DNA of 64,000 nt, from positions 1 to 64,000 of the forward strand of contig QANT01001811.1 of the NCBI GenBank assembly GCA_003254885.1, written 5' to 3'. Positions 11,801 to 31,316 of this stretch are shown piece by piece. The position numbers and the translations under genes are program-made. The DNA is from Purshia tridentata (Eukaryota > Streptophyta > Magnoliopsida > Rosales > Rosaceae). The notes beneath the pieces were generated by a model. The model saw only the letters and a program-made list of their open reading frames with translations. It did not search any database and was not told the DNA's origin. Each line of letters begins with the position of its first letter. The stretch's first letter is position 1.

Positions 11801-14800
11801 CAAGATACCTAAAATTATCCGAAAACCAAAGAAGATAAGAAAGCACCACTATACCTCATGTGCACTCATCTTGAATGCCCGCTTCTTTTGTGGAGGATGA
11901 GCAATACAGTTTGATGCAGCAGAAACTGCAGTATTATCATTGGGCACAATATCCTTCTTGTCTGTTGTGGAATCTACACCATTCACTACTGTAGTTGAAT
12001 TGTCACAAGGAGCAGCAATCCTCAATGGCCCATTTTCTTTACCCTTGTCCTGTTTTTGAGAAATGACTTCTTGAGCATCTGGTATCAACTGATCAAATGA
12101 AGCATCCAATTTATTATTGCTATTGTGGACATTATCCAGAAATTTTGACGAATCCACATCCTCCAGGCTTTTCAGAGCCTGACCACGTAACATGGACGGT
12201 GACAGCTTAGTTGGTGATTTGTCCCTCACAGTAAGTAGCTTGGGATTGGATGATTTCTCTTTAGGAGAGACCAACTTATCCAGCTGCTCCAGTATTTTAA
12301 AAGCCATCTCGCTGGATTTTGAAGGAACAGCAGAGAAACTTGTCCTGGGAACTGCATTGTCCCCATTTTCTGATAGGGCTTTAGTTTGAATAAACCTAGT
12401 TTCACCCAATGAAAGTGGCTTCTGTTTTGAAGATGATGGGTTTTGAGCAGCCTCAGAACTTATTCTGGTCCCAAGAATAGAAGCAGTACTGCTGGATCCC
12501 GGTGAACTCAAGCCTCTTGAAGAAAGAAGATTAGGCTTTTGACGAATTCTACGAATGGGACCCACAGATCCTATGTCATTGTCCAAGACTGAAATTCTGC
12601 GTTTTAAGGCCTACAAATAAAACAAACAAATCCAGTGACACCGTGAGGTGAAGCCCACAATATAAAGTATCATTTGACAACATTCAGATTTTATACCCCT
12701 TGTTTAGATCCAGAAGGTTGGGTTTGCTCCCATAAAGACTGAGACAATGATGGCCCACCATAATTATCAACTGTGGACCCAATACCCTGAAATATGAGCA
12801 AAACAATATAAGAGTTTGAATCCAAACCCTAAAATTGAACCCCTGAAATGCACCATATTCCATAGAAAACAAACCTTGAATGTACTAGTGGTGCGAACAC
12901 GGGAGTATGGTGTTCGAGCCATACTGTATATAGCAGATCTACCTCGAGATCTAGGGGTCACAAAACCATTTTCTGGAGCCCCAACATGGCCAGAATTCCT
13001 CGGCACAAGTGACATTATTGGCGATTTTGAAGGAAATGGAACACTACTCAAAATAGGTGAATCATCACGGAGTGCTTGACTCTGCCAACCTAGCATTGAT
13101 GGGGACACTTTAGAAGTACTGCCCATGTATGCTTTTGCAAGCTCTGCAGGTGAAGCAACATCCTCATCAAGGCCCTGCAGACATTTTCAACCACTAAATG
13201 AGAAAAAAGTGCCAAAGTGCAATATGTAACAAGAATTATTATTTCACAAAAATTTATATTCAAGAGTAGCATGCACAAGCACCACATCTTTTGCAAAACT
13301 CATGAACCATATGTACATGAATGAAAGGTAGGTTATCATACACTTGTATTGACAACAGGGGTTGAAACAATGTGGCTCTCAATCCCATTTTTGTCTTGCG
13401 CTGGAGTTTTAGGAAACTCTTCCTTTCTGTAATGAGAGACTACTGGCTTTGAAGGTATCACTTCAGACCTTTTCTCTTCAATTGGTGTATCAGCACTTCT
13501 TGAATGTAATAGTGCTGTCAATCGATCAATTTCAGTTCTGCATAGTGATTAACATTCAGCATCACAATATGCACATGTTAAAAAAACAAGTTCTAAGTCC
13601 CAGAAGAGGCACAGATGAAATCATGACAAAAATTACTAGTCATTGCTGTTAATGCATACCACTACCAGGGAATGCACTGACCAAAATAATAAGAATGGAC
13701 TTGTTGAAACTATAAATGAAAACATCATAAACAACCCCAATTCATTAATTAAGTTTATTGGAAAGTTTACCTTATCATCTCTTAACCCCCCACCCACCCC
13801 ACCCCAAAGGGGTGTTCATTTCTGGAATGGAGGGAGGGAAAGAAGGCATTGGATTGCAAAGTTGCCCATAAATTAAACATTATAATCAAAGAAAACATGA
13901 AGCCACCACCAAATACACATTATCGCCATAAATCATTCTCTATTTCCTTTTCCAAGCATCCATTTAACATTTCTTGTTTGGTTTTTCATAAATCATACAA
14001 ATAATTTTCAATATACCCAGAGTGTATCAGCAAACACAGATTTCCTGACGGAAGGCTGCATTTAGATTATTATTATAAGTAATTTCTATGTGAGATTAAC
14101 AAAACATACTAATAAGAAGTATATAACAACTTGCCTAGTGAAGGTTTTCTGCTCTAATATTTGCTCAAGCTCAGTGAACCCCTCTCCATCAGTAGCAGTA
14201 CTTGGACCAGCACTTTGATCAATGGCACCTTTCTGCACACCAGGAGGATCCTTTACAGGCAAATTTGCATACAACAGAGTCATATCAAGATGATATGCTT
14301 ACAGAATAATAATATTAAAACCAAAAAAATTACAGAAAATAGTACTAAAACCTAAACCGTAGATAACCTAAGAGATGAGATGAGATGAGATTAAAAATGG
14401 TTGCACGTAAACAATAAATGATAGTATACCAACCATAACCCAATGAAAATAATTTTTAATTGGCACAAAATTAGGAAAAAGAAAAAAAAAACAATAGCTA
14501 ACTCTCACTGGATGGATGCGCCTAGGCACAACAGAATGGTTTGCCCCATGTGGCCTGGTGATCAAAGGTGTGAGTAGCAGACACAATCTCTCTGCAAACA
14601 GGGCTTTAGTTGCTTGTGTCTTGCACTACTAAGACTCCACATCAGCAGAAGCCTCATGCAATAGGCCATTTTTTTTTTTTTAACTCTCATTTCTTGAGAT
14701 TAGAAACATTTTCTTCTTATCACTTCTAGATTTTTATCAATGGATCAACTAGATACCAAGATCATGTCCCTCAACAGAACTTTACCCATAAATAAAGCCA

Positions 14801-16598
14801 AGTATGTCCACTAACAAGAAATTTGGGATATTCCCTTAAGCCCCCTAAATTATTCTACGAGGAGACCCAACATATGGAGCATCAGGCAGCCAAATATTCT
14901 CGTTAACCTAACTTTCTAATTTAAAACTATGATACTATGCTGATCATCAAAATCTTTAATAATAGGAGAGAAGAAGAAAAGCTTGCTACACTAATAAGAC
15001 TCAAACACGATGTCTAACAAAACAATGAGTATAGCTTACTAATAAAATAAAAAGTAAACCACCCTAGTTACTAAAATAAAGCACAATGAATGCAAAGAAT
15101 ACCAATAGATAAGATAATACAATTACACTTACCATGGCAACTTCTTCCTTGTCTTTAACCGCTGCTCCATGATTTACCTCTGTTAAAGTAGCAGAAGATT
15201 AAATTAATGAAATCATTTGTAAAGAAACCAAACAGGCAATCACATTCCTAAGCTCAAAGAAAACAAGGAAGAGAATAAATTTCATCATAGAAAATCATCC
15301 TTAAAAACATGAATACTTACTGAATTATAATAGAAAGTACAGAGCATAGGAAATATCATTGACATACATGCAACAAGTGGAGAGCAAATTCAAATGACAA
15401 TCCCAGTGCATTCTATCTCAATTTAAGAACCAACGGGGTCAAAAACCACCTTAGACTAAAAGTCACAGTGGACCACTAAAGGAGGTATATCCTGTAAGAG
15501 AGCTTCCTAAAACGAGCGATTTTACATATTCTCAAGCACTTCAAAGTGTCCCCAAAAGCAAAATCTAGAAGACAACTCAGTGAAAGAAATAAGGATAATA
15601 TATAAAGGGAGAATAGTAAGCAAAAAAAAGCTCAACAGGGGCTTTTGGATAAGAACCCATCATCAAAGACCATATTGAAGTAAAAGACAAAGATAAAAAG
15701 AGTGAAAATCTACCAAATTACCAGTTAAAATTTTAAATAAGCAGTAGACAGAAGCGGTGCAAAGAATATAGGTCTTCCTAATGGTGTAGATTTTTTGGTC
15801 AGTTCGTAATAGTGTAACAGTGCATGTATTATTCAAAATTTGGATGACCCAATTGGATTTTAGATTCTGCAACAACTACAAACGTTTTTCATAGAGCGTT
15901 AATGAATTTCCAGGTGTTTCCTAAAGGACCCAACAAACTTGAAATGTCACATACCTAGCTCCACAACGAAAAATGTCAAGGAAATTAAGCTCCTTCCACA
16001 ACACAAAACAAAAATTTAGGCGGAGGGCGAGCAAAACAACTCTATTATGACACAGCTTAAAGCAACCAAATACCAAAATTTAACCATCATAATCTGGCCC
16101 CAAAACATAAAATGTTAAGCAAACTGAAAAGTAATTACCATTTATGGACAAAAAAAATATTGCTTTTGAAAACAGCAAAAACAGAACAAAGGCGACCAAA
16201 GCTACCAAAACCTTAACACTCCCACATTAAACCCAAACAAAAGCCCCCAAAACTTATCCCAAAACAGAGAAACCCAAAAACCCCATAGCATAGTAACTTA
16301 ATGCGGTTTCGAAAACAGCAAAAGCCGAACCTATCGAAGGCGGAGGAGGTAGGCGTTTGCGAAAGACGTTCGAGAAGAGCCGGTGGGCGCTAGAGGTGAT
16401 GAGACGCTGAGCCGGATCAACGAGCTTCGAGATCCAACCGCCATTGGTGTCGGTGCTAGGGTTTCGCAAAGCGGTGGGCGGGCGATCGTACGGCGTGGTT
16501 TGGGTGGACCTCCGAAACGGCGTCTTCCGGAACTTCCCTCCGCCGCCCAATCCTTCGTAGGGCTGCTTCTGCTTCTCTTCCCGTGCGGGCGTCGCCAT
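8868..16598 (-). CDS. NUP1: Nuclear basket nucleoporin NUP1/NUP136
   Basis: Nine coding exons: 16331-16598, 15133-15179, 14135-14250, 13342-13537, 12875-13174, 12697-12786, 11855-12610, 10898-11403 and 8868-10587, 3,999 nt in total, 1,332 aa. The N-terminus (GLGGGGKFRK...TPYDRP, then LVDPAQRLITSSAHRLFSNVFRKRLPPPP) is the hallmark of plant NUP1, a plant-specific nuclear-basket protein that stands in for Nup153 and acts in mRNA export and nuclear shape. It is followed by LEQILEQKTFTRTEIDRLTALL and DEDVASPAELAKAYMGS, then a Ser/Thr-rich middle. Exon 9 carries about 15 FG dipeptides, including a 17-residue unit (SASAATTNSAPxVFGTP) repeated about seven times, and a basic tail ending KVNKHKQRKK. 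Intron 3 begins with GC (AG|gcaagt) and is the only choice that keeps the frame. The 3' end was duplicated into 4861-5440. The length is close to the Arabidopsis protein as I remember it. Confidence 0.93.
9345..9690 (-). repeat. 51-bp coding minisatellite in NUP1 FG domain
   Basis: About seven diverged 51-bp units, each encoding a 17-residue FG module (SASAAT-x-N-S-A-P-x-V/I-F-G-T-P). The decayed NUP1 copy at 4861-5440 keeps only two or three of them, so the array has changed length since the duplication. FG units are the transport-receptor binding sites of nucleoporins. Confidence 0.8.
13786..13805 (-). other. G-quadruplex motif in NUP1 intron 3 (sense strand)
   Basis: On the NUP1 sense strand four G-runs of 4, 4, 3 and 6 bases are separated by single T residues, a textbook tight-loop quadruplex pattern. 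It lies in intron 3, which also has the GC donor. The plus strand shows the complementary C-runs. Confidence 0.7.
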
Positions 16599-19500
16599 GA
16601 GAGAGAGGAGAGAGAGAGCGCGTTAGGGTTTCAATTTTTTTGGGGGTTGAGAAAGCAAAAGGATGCGATAGCAAATTTTAAGGTTTTTAATTGCTCAGAG
16701 AGCGAAAGCTGCGAAACACGAAAGGGGTCGATATGATATTTACTAAAATATGTAATGTTTATGTGTATATATGATATTTGAGAGAGAGCGAGCGACGGAA
16801 ATGAGAAATTATTTGACGGGTTTCGTTTGGGTATTGAGTGTCTACGGAGGAGACTACGTATTATTCTACGCCTACGCACCTCATATATTTTCGGTAATTT
16901 TATTTTTGTATTTTGTCTACAATAAAACAGAAAAAAACACTAAAAGTAAAAAGGTTATTTTAATAAATAACCATAATTGATAGCAATTTTTTTTCTTAAT
17001 AACGAGACCGACAAGAGTGTGGCATCATCCAATGGAATCCACTTCATGTGAGAACATTTTTATAAAAATCGAGTTTAATAGCATCATCCAATTAAGTCTT
17101 TCAAGTTATAATTGTATCCAAATTTACTTTTTTATATATTTTTGTAGATGCTAAGGCATCCCCACCGTTGATGACACAAGTTATTACCAATTTTATTGGG
17201 TTTTTTAGAAGAAAAAACTAGAAAGTTAACATAATAATTAAAACTAGGATAATGGGATATGTGAGAGAGTTAGTGTATGAAGAATAAAAACAAAAAATAA
17301 TAGAAGGTGAAGTAATTTCATATAAAAAATAATAATATTAATAATATATTTTGAAAGTAAGAATACTCTTGAGAAATGAGATTCGAATGTGAAATTCTTT
17401 TCAACAAAGTTAAGAGAAATATTATTGAACTAATAAGAATATATTTTTATATCTTATATTATTAATAACTCTAAAGTCTACTTTTGGACTCTTTATTCAA
17501 ATAAAGCTCACCTAAAAGTTTACATTGTTAAATAAGTTTACTTTGTATAAATAAAGCTCACGTTATATCTGTTCTTGTTTTTTGCACATAGCACTTAGTA
17601 GTTTAAAATAAATAAATGAGTAATTTTTTAGCGTTCAGTAAATCTTATCGAGAGCTCGGTGAATGTGTTGAGCGCTCAACTCATAAAATAAATTGGCATG
17701 TCATCGTGGTTTTGCAGGTGCGTTGGGCGAAAGTTGGGTTGTTGTTTTGGACTTTAAAACAAACAAAAAAACCGTATCTTATGCTAGCATAGATTTGTGT
17801 CTTTAATGCAATCTTTAATTTATGATATTTAGATCGACTGGGTGACTAAAATAATCAAAAGTGATCCGTGGGGTGGATTGAGGGCTGTGTTCAATTTTCA
17901 CAAAAGTGTGAGGGCATTTTTGCAAAACTAAAATGTATGGAATTGTGAGCATCAAACGGGGGAGATGAGGAGAGTATTTTTTATAAATTTTGATTGGGTA
18001 TTTAATTAAGAATGGTATTTTGGGTATTTACGATTAAGCCCCAAATAATACAATGAGTATGTCATGCTTGATTCCTTGACAACCATATAAAAAGGCACAA
18101 AGTTGAGAAAGCACTTTGGGGTGCTCCAAGTCCCAAGTGGCAACATAAACTAGCTTTTTCAACTACTTGTAGAGAGAGACTACATCCATCATCCATCTAT
18201 TGTTCACACTTCACAACTCCCAAGTAAGGGAAAGTGTTTATTCTACAAGACAATATGTTCCAACTCATCACTTTTTTTCACCAAATTATTATATTTAAAA
18301 CAATGTAGTTTTAGACAAAAAATCAATACAAAACAAAATTAGTTCATGTATACATATCAATATCTTATTTATTAGAAATAAATGAGGTATAAATATTGTG
18401 TGTTGCAATAATATCATATGATATGCCGTCGTGGTATTATGAATCTACTCAAGTTATTATACGTGAATGAATTGCACATGTGTCTTAAATGAGTGAATTT
18501 CTAATACTATATTAATATGTCACTTAATGTTATCATCACATAGAATATTTTCGTATAAAGTAAGCTTAAATTTGAATGAATGAAAATTACCGCATCATGC
18601 CTTATGTGAAATAAATGATCATATTGCAGACAATCACTCAAAAAATAATAATAATGATCATCTAGACAAATGCAATATTTTATTTTTCCCTCCATTAACT
18701 TTTTTATTTTTTTGTTTGTATGAAGAAACATATGCCACCTCTATCGGATAATTAAAAAAACAATATCAAATGGATGCAAGATGCAATTAGCCACATGAGG
18801 AAGCATGAAAACCAACACAGAACCTAAAATACTACCATCAATTTCTGCTAAACCTTGGGTGACATATTTCTCTTTACAGATATGTTTAAACCCAACAGAT
18901 CGCTGTATAGAAAATAAAAAATTTCAAAATCAATAGCAATATTTTAAATATTTCAACACCCAATTTAAATGTAATTTTCTATAATTATATAAATCTCATT
19001 CATGATTTTTTTTATAAGTTATGTATTTTGTAACAAAGATTCTCAACGGATTAAGGGTTCTCTGTTTTAGGCAAGTGTTGCTGGTGTCTTTCATCAAATT
19101 TAATCCACTCATATAAATTTAACGACTTATTATTTTTAGGCATACTAGCTTATGTGGTATGTTATAAGTTGTTGGATTATATGAGTATATTAAAGTTGAT
19201 GAAAGGCACAACAGCACCTTATGTAAAGACAGAGAAACTAAATCCGATTTCAAGTACACATTTACATCAAATTACCAAGAATGTCATCCTTTATCCGATT
19301 TCTACAATGAGATACCAACTATTATTCCAACTTTTTAGATTTCAACTAATGTGATAATATTTTATTTGTTCATATATAAACTCACTTGACATCTTAGTTA
19401 TTTGTAACAAATAAAAAACTGAGATATTATTTGCAACGCCACATTAGTTGGTAAGCAAAAGTTGAGAAAAATGTATTAAATTTGAAAACACACATTTGTT

Positions 19501-20900
19501 AGAAAACTGAAGGTAAAATGTATTAAATTTGAAAGCACACAAAATATGAACAAATATGAAACAAAAATGTGATGATCCAAGTCATGCTCTTATTCACTGA
19601 TTGACTCATTAACCAACAGTTTAGCTTGTTATACTAAAACAAATTTTTAATGCTTGGTCGTATTAATACGTTAGGCTTTTTTTAAGTCCCATCTTTTGGT
19701 TTTTGTATTCAAACGATTAAATCTATTGATCATTTTCATTTTTTTCACTTAGAGAGTGAGATTCGAGCTTGAGACATAAGTAAAAATAAAAATAAATGCC
19801 ACTAAATTGGTCCATTGATCATATTTTTAAGAAGTTCTCCTTTGTCAAAAATATTTAGATGCAAATTAATACCTCTAGTCTTGCCCTTTAACTTTTGATG
19901 GTTCTTTTCTTTTTGTTCAATATGAAAATGGTCACTTTGAAATAATTTTTCTCTTTTGCTAAACAAATTTGAAGTTATACCCCTTTTTTTCTCACTTTAC
20001 CCTCCTACATATTTTCTTTCTAAAAAATTCCAATCTTACTCTTTGAATAAAACTAAGAAAGAAAAAGAAAAGTAAAAGCAGGTAAGAGGTCCTCCTTCCT
20101 CCTCCAGCAAGGTACGAGAAGAGGACCTTTGATCTGCCTTCCAATTTTATTGTTCGTATTTTGTTATTTTATTCAAAGTTAATATATGATTTCTTTGAAT
20201 GAAAGTGTATAGGTGGATAAAGTGAGTAAAAATGGGGGTGTGACCAGAGTTTTTCGGAATGCCATTGTTTTGTAGAAACCTCCAAACCATATACAGGTGA
20301 TTACGACTTCCTCAGAGTTTATACGTGCTTTTGGCCTATAGGAAATGAAATCAGCCTCGTACTTCCTCCCCCAAGACCATGGATGAAAAGATAAATTTTA
20401 TCTGGAAAATTATTTATTTCAAGCACTGTTGCAAAACTTGTTTTCCTTTTAGGCCTTGTTTTCTATGTTTTTTTTTTTTTTTTCAATCTGAGTTTGAAAA
20501 CTTGTTTAATATGTTGTTTTCACAGAATTTTCTTCACAATTTTGAAAACAAGAATTGTAAGAAAGAAAAACAAACGAACCTGCATGTCCCATGACTGGTT
20601 TTACTATCAGAATGTGTCTATCAAATCATCCAAGGTATGCATGTATTGATTATGGATGTCAAAAAAATAAACATATGCCAATAAAAATTTCCTCCTCACT
20701 GTATACAAGATAGAAAGGGCTTGACTTTCAGCTGCAAAATCCCTTCATTGTGGAAGTCTTAGTAAATTCAGAACAGAAAACCGAAAATTCCGGGCTGCAT
20801 CCTGAAATGAGCAGTTGTTGAGCACACTTTTAATACCTCAAAACAATGAAGAAAGAAGCATGAAACCCTTTTGCTACCTATGTATCTAAATTTAAAGTGC
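16599..20900. other. Intergenic region upstream of NUP1
   Basis: No supported gene. A GA-rich stretch at 16599-16615 is probably the NUP1 leader. A canonical TATAAAAA at 18086-18093 is followed by leader-like sequence and a possible donor (cccaa|gtaagg near 18221), but no coding frame follows on the plus strand. The remainder is AT-rich unique sequence; the part nearest 20900 is the 3' UTR of the kinase gene. Confidence 0.5.
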
Positions 20901-27594
<6,694 letters not shown>

Positions 27595-28218
27595 ATAGAC
27601 CAATTGATTCCTTCCTAACACTTCCTCAAAACCAATATCTAATTCTATTGAATGTCTTAACTCTTAACTCAATACATAAGATCTGATCTGCAAAGTTGAG
27701 CACCATATATCCAAGTCAAACCCCTCTATATTTTACTTTGAAGATGTAAGATCCAAATATTGGATTTGTAGCTCGGAAAGTGAACTATAATTGCTACCAA
27801 ATCAACAACCAGAAATCATCATCACCAAACTTCTGAGATTGCATCTATGACATATGAATTCTGTTTGGTACAACAAAGAGAAACAATAAATTCAAAGTCT
27901 AATTGTACAAAACTGAGATGAAATTGGAAACAAGACAACCAAATAAGGGAACCCAGAGAAGGTACCTTGCTTGATCAATGACTAAATCTACAATTAGTAC
28001 AAGAAAGAACAAACTTTTAAATCTTTTAATCACAGAATAAGTCACTGAAAATATAAGACAACCATACCAAGAAAAAGTCTACAAAATCAAGCCAAAAGGG
28101 AAAGGGAAAAGAAAATACTAAAACAAATAAACAAATCAATCAAAACCTATCAAATTTGAACAATTCAACATGATACTAGAAAACCCAACTGAGGAAAACA
28201 AAGGTAATTAATGGGTAC

Positions 28219-28400
28219 CTGGAAGTTAGTAGAGTAGGTGAGAAATAACTAATGGGATCGGCCTGGGGTGGGTTTAGCAGGCTGCTTATTTGAATACGAA
28301 GAAGAAAGATGGAGAGAGAGAGAGAGAGAGAAAACGGAGGGGTTTGTCTACATGTCTTTGTCTCTATCAAACCACTGGCCTGTATTAATATATTTGGACA
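28219..28400 (-). promoter_or_regulatory. Probable CPK non-coding first exon with (CT)n leader
   Basis: On the minus strand a CT microsatellite (28312-28330 as GA on plus) is followed by a good donor (CTTCCAG|gtaccc, exon end 28219). A matching acceptor (ctttgcag|ATC) lies at 27687, 93 bases before the start codon. CT-rich leaders are common in plant 5' UTRs. The transcription start is not defined. Confidence 0.45.
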
Positions 28401-30821
28401 TGTTTCAGTGTGAGTCCAAGGACAGTGCAAGCAAACGCGTTGTTGGGTCTGATACTCCAATCCCGGCTTTCTTGCTTCCTTGTGTTCATGCGAGATTTTC
28501 GAGTTTTTGGGACTCAGGGTCCACTTCCACTCACCCATGTAAATCGGTACATGTTCCTTGTTTGGCCATGCTGTCATACCCATGTACATGTTCAATTATG
28601 GTTTAAATGACTAAACTGTTATTTTGGAGGAGCTGTAGCCTCTATTCTCTATTTTTATCATCGTCTCATTTTCTCTTCATTTCATTAAATGTCATCAATA
28701 TTTATTTTAAGAGAATTCCATAGTTTAGAGAAGCTCATTTTTTTGTTTTTATTTTATTTTTTCTCTTTTGAAGTTGTGAAGAAGAAAATTAAATTAATAA
28801 ATTTGGCACAAGTCTTTTGTAGCAATTTTTCAATCATCTAAGAACCAAAATTTTAAATTTTAAATTTTAAATGCATGTAGTCCAAACGTTAAAAAGGCCT
28901 TATTTTAATTTTAATAAGGTCCTATTAGCATGCTTCTTGTCGATGAAGCGGTCAACACAGTTGCTCCAACGGCTGGTTTTTATTTTTTAAATTTTCAAAT
29001 TTAACGTTTATATAAACAAGAAGTCCTAATAGCCATTCTTGATTGAATGTAGTTGTCACCAAATCACATTAATAGATTCCATGCAAATTGGTGTATATGT
29101 TATTCTCTTACCGGTGGAGATCTTATGTCCTCAAATACTCTATTCCTCTGTATCTTCTCTCACAAAGTTTGAAATATATTTCTTAATTATTATTTTACTT
29201 TTAAAAGAATTTATTTTTTTATTAACTTTATGAGAAGAGGACCGGAAGGCTTTGAGAACATTAAATCTCTACACATTCTTTTACCATATGTATATTTATT
29301 ATATCTTGTATTGGAAAAGGGATTAAAATTGAGACATCTTTTAATAAAGTTGTGTGAGAAATATGGCATGTGCATTTGCAACATGTGATCTATCATGCAC
29401 GTACCCTTGGTAAATGATGAGATATATATTTCATGTAGCAACTAATGAACAGATACATACATGAACCTTTAATTGGGCAGAGTACATGAGAAATAATCAA
29501 ATAGCTCTTCATCTAATCAATCAAATAGCTCGTGACTATGTGATATATATAACAGTGAGTATCGACACAACGTGCATGTGTGTACGTGTTCACAACAACA
29601 ATGAAAACAACATGAATGTAATTTAATTAAGAAAACCCTCATCCGCACGAAATGGATCAGGTTGGATTCATGTGCTCACTTGCTTTCTCACGCTCTTCTA
29701 TTTTATCCTCTCTCTTTTTTTTCCATCCTAACTTGTTTGGCATTTCTGCCCCATTTCCCTACCACCTCTGTTTGTTTATGTTTAATTTATTAATTAGAAA
29801 TCTGAAATAGTAGGCGAGTATTGAATAAGTTAGGTTATGAAGTTGACACAGTCACACATCACATTATAAAATTAGATATATGTTAATTAAATCTAAGATT
29901 TAAAGATAAATAAACATACCCATCTCTTAATACAGCACATACTGAATTTTTCGTTGAGCTTTGGTAAGTGTTCGAAAGCAATATGTCATGCTCGATATTA
30001 ATGATTATGAGAATGTTCATTCTAAATTAGAAAATTATAATATTGTATAATGGCTAATAACTTATAGGCAAGGTCTTAAATTTCGATGGTCCAAAAATAC
30101 AGAAAATATAATTAAATTATTCAAATGATTGAGATCTCAAAAGTTTTAGTCCACAACTAAAACTTGTTTAAATTCTTGATGAGGTGGGGAAATGTTGATC
30201 ATTACATTACATATGCTCTAATAAAACAAAAAAAAAGTGTGAAACAAGGGTAAATTTTTTTAGAGTTCTGTAGACCTAAGAGTTACCTTATTTTTGACAC
30301 TAGTGATTGTTAGAAGCTCATGCTTAACTCAATCCCAAAAACATGCTCAAAAAATAAAGATTGTCCAAAGGCTTATAAGCTCAACCAAAAACATGCTTAA
30401 GAAAAAAAAAATTGCTTAAGAGATGAGAATTGCACAAGGCTAGCTTATAAACATCTCAGCTAAGTGGTTTCTAAGCAATGTGGAATGTATACATATATCT
30501 ATCAAGCTAGCACCCTCCTTCTCTCCTCTCATGCATTCCCCAACTCCAAGAGAAAATTGCATATATACATGCATAAGCTCATCATCTTCTTTTTATTATT
30601 ATTTATTTTTACTATATAAATTACAAGAAAATCCAAAGATATATCATCAGAAAGTAGTAGTACTCTATTTTTAGTTTTTATGAGAAACAGGGAATGAAAT
30701 TTTATTAACCAGCCAACTCAATTACAGGACGGTCATTATCAATACATTTCGATCATGAGATGAGCCTCAAGTACTATTAAACAAGCACATATATTTATAT
30801 AAGAAACAATATATATAATAT
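28401..30821. other. Intergenic region, CPK promoter side
   Basis: AT-rich sequence with no supported gene. The part next to 28400 presumably holds the CPK promoter. A short (aaattttaaa) repeat lies at about 28849-28873. Short open frames here have no recognisable domain or splice context. Confidence 0.5.
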
Positions 30822-31226
30822 TTAGCCTCGATCTGTTGCTCCCTCCCAAGTGCCAAACCCACCATGCATGCATGTTTGCGATTGAAGATGATGAGGAACA
30901 TCATTAACAATATTATTGTTGGCAGCTGCAAATTTGGAGGGCTGTTTTCTTGGCCTAATATTCATGAGCTTGTTCATGGCATCCACAAGTTTGGTGCTCC
31001 TCGGCGTGTCACCACCACCACCACCACCACCACCAACTTGTTTATTATGATCATCAAATATAATGGCTTCATGATCCCTCAGCTCGCGCAGCTGGTACTT
31101 CTCCTCCTCCTCCTTCTCATGATCACCCTTTTTCGGTTTCGGAGATGAACTCTTGGACTGATCATTATCCTGCTTCAGCCTGCACTTGTGAAGCTTCACG
31201 TACTTGTTGCTCATCAGCTTCATCAT
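30822..31226 (-). CDS. Unrecognised 134-aa basic protein
   Basis: A single-exon frame of 134 codons with its own core promoter: a TATATATAAAC box at 31306-31316 on the minus strand, 80-90 bases upstream of the ATG. The protein starts MMKLMSNKYVKLHKCRLKQ, then has a Lys/Glu-rich charged segment (residues about 25-50), an eight-Gly run encoded by a GGT/GGC trinucleotide repeat (plus strand 31011-31036), a basic segment TKLVDAMNKLMNIRPRKQPSKF, and an Asn/His-rich tail. There is no signal peptide, membrane segment or domain I recognise. Start could also be the second or third Met. The Gly run may vary in length between individuals. A short intrinsically disordered plant protein is the best description; function unknown. 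Confidence 0.5.
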   Translation of the reverse strand: MMKLMSNKYVKLHKCRLKQDNDQSKSSSPKPKKGDHEKEEEEKYQLRELRDHEAIIFDDHNKQVGGGGGGGGDTPRSTKLVDAMNKLMNIRPRKQPSKFAAANNNIVNDVPHHLQSQTCMHGGFGTWEGATDRG

Positions 31227-31305
31227 CCTTTTGACTCTCTTTTTTCTCTGAATAATTCTATTGGTGGAGTGTTAGAAATTTGATGGACAAAGTCACAAAG
31301 TGCTT

Positions 31306-31316
31306 GTTTATATATA
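31306..31316 (-). promoter_or_regulatory. TATA box of the 134-aa gene
   Basis: TATATATAAAC on the minus strand, 80-90 bases before the ATG at 31226, the usual spacing for a plant TATA box plus a short leader. Confidence 0.55.

Noticed and set aside
14480-14640. Possible tRNA or SINE-like segment in NUP1 intron 2
   Set aside because: There are hints of 'gcctggtgatcaaagg' box-B-like sequence, but no acceptor-stem pairing or complete cloverleaf could be drawn.
16383-16736. 117-codon plus-strand frame
   Set aside because: Antisense of NUP1 exon 1, where high GC content suppresses stops.
28176-28595. 139-codon minus-strand frame upstream of CPK
   Set aside because: It lies in the probable CPK leader and promoter, includes a CT microsatellite and has no recognisable protein features.
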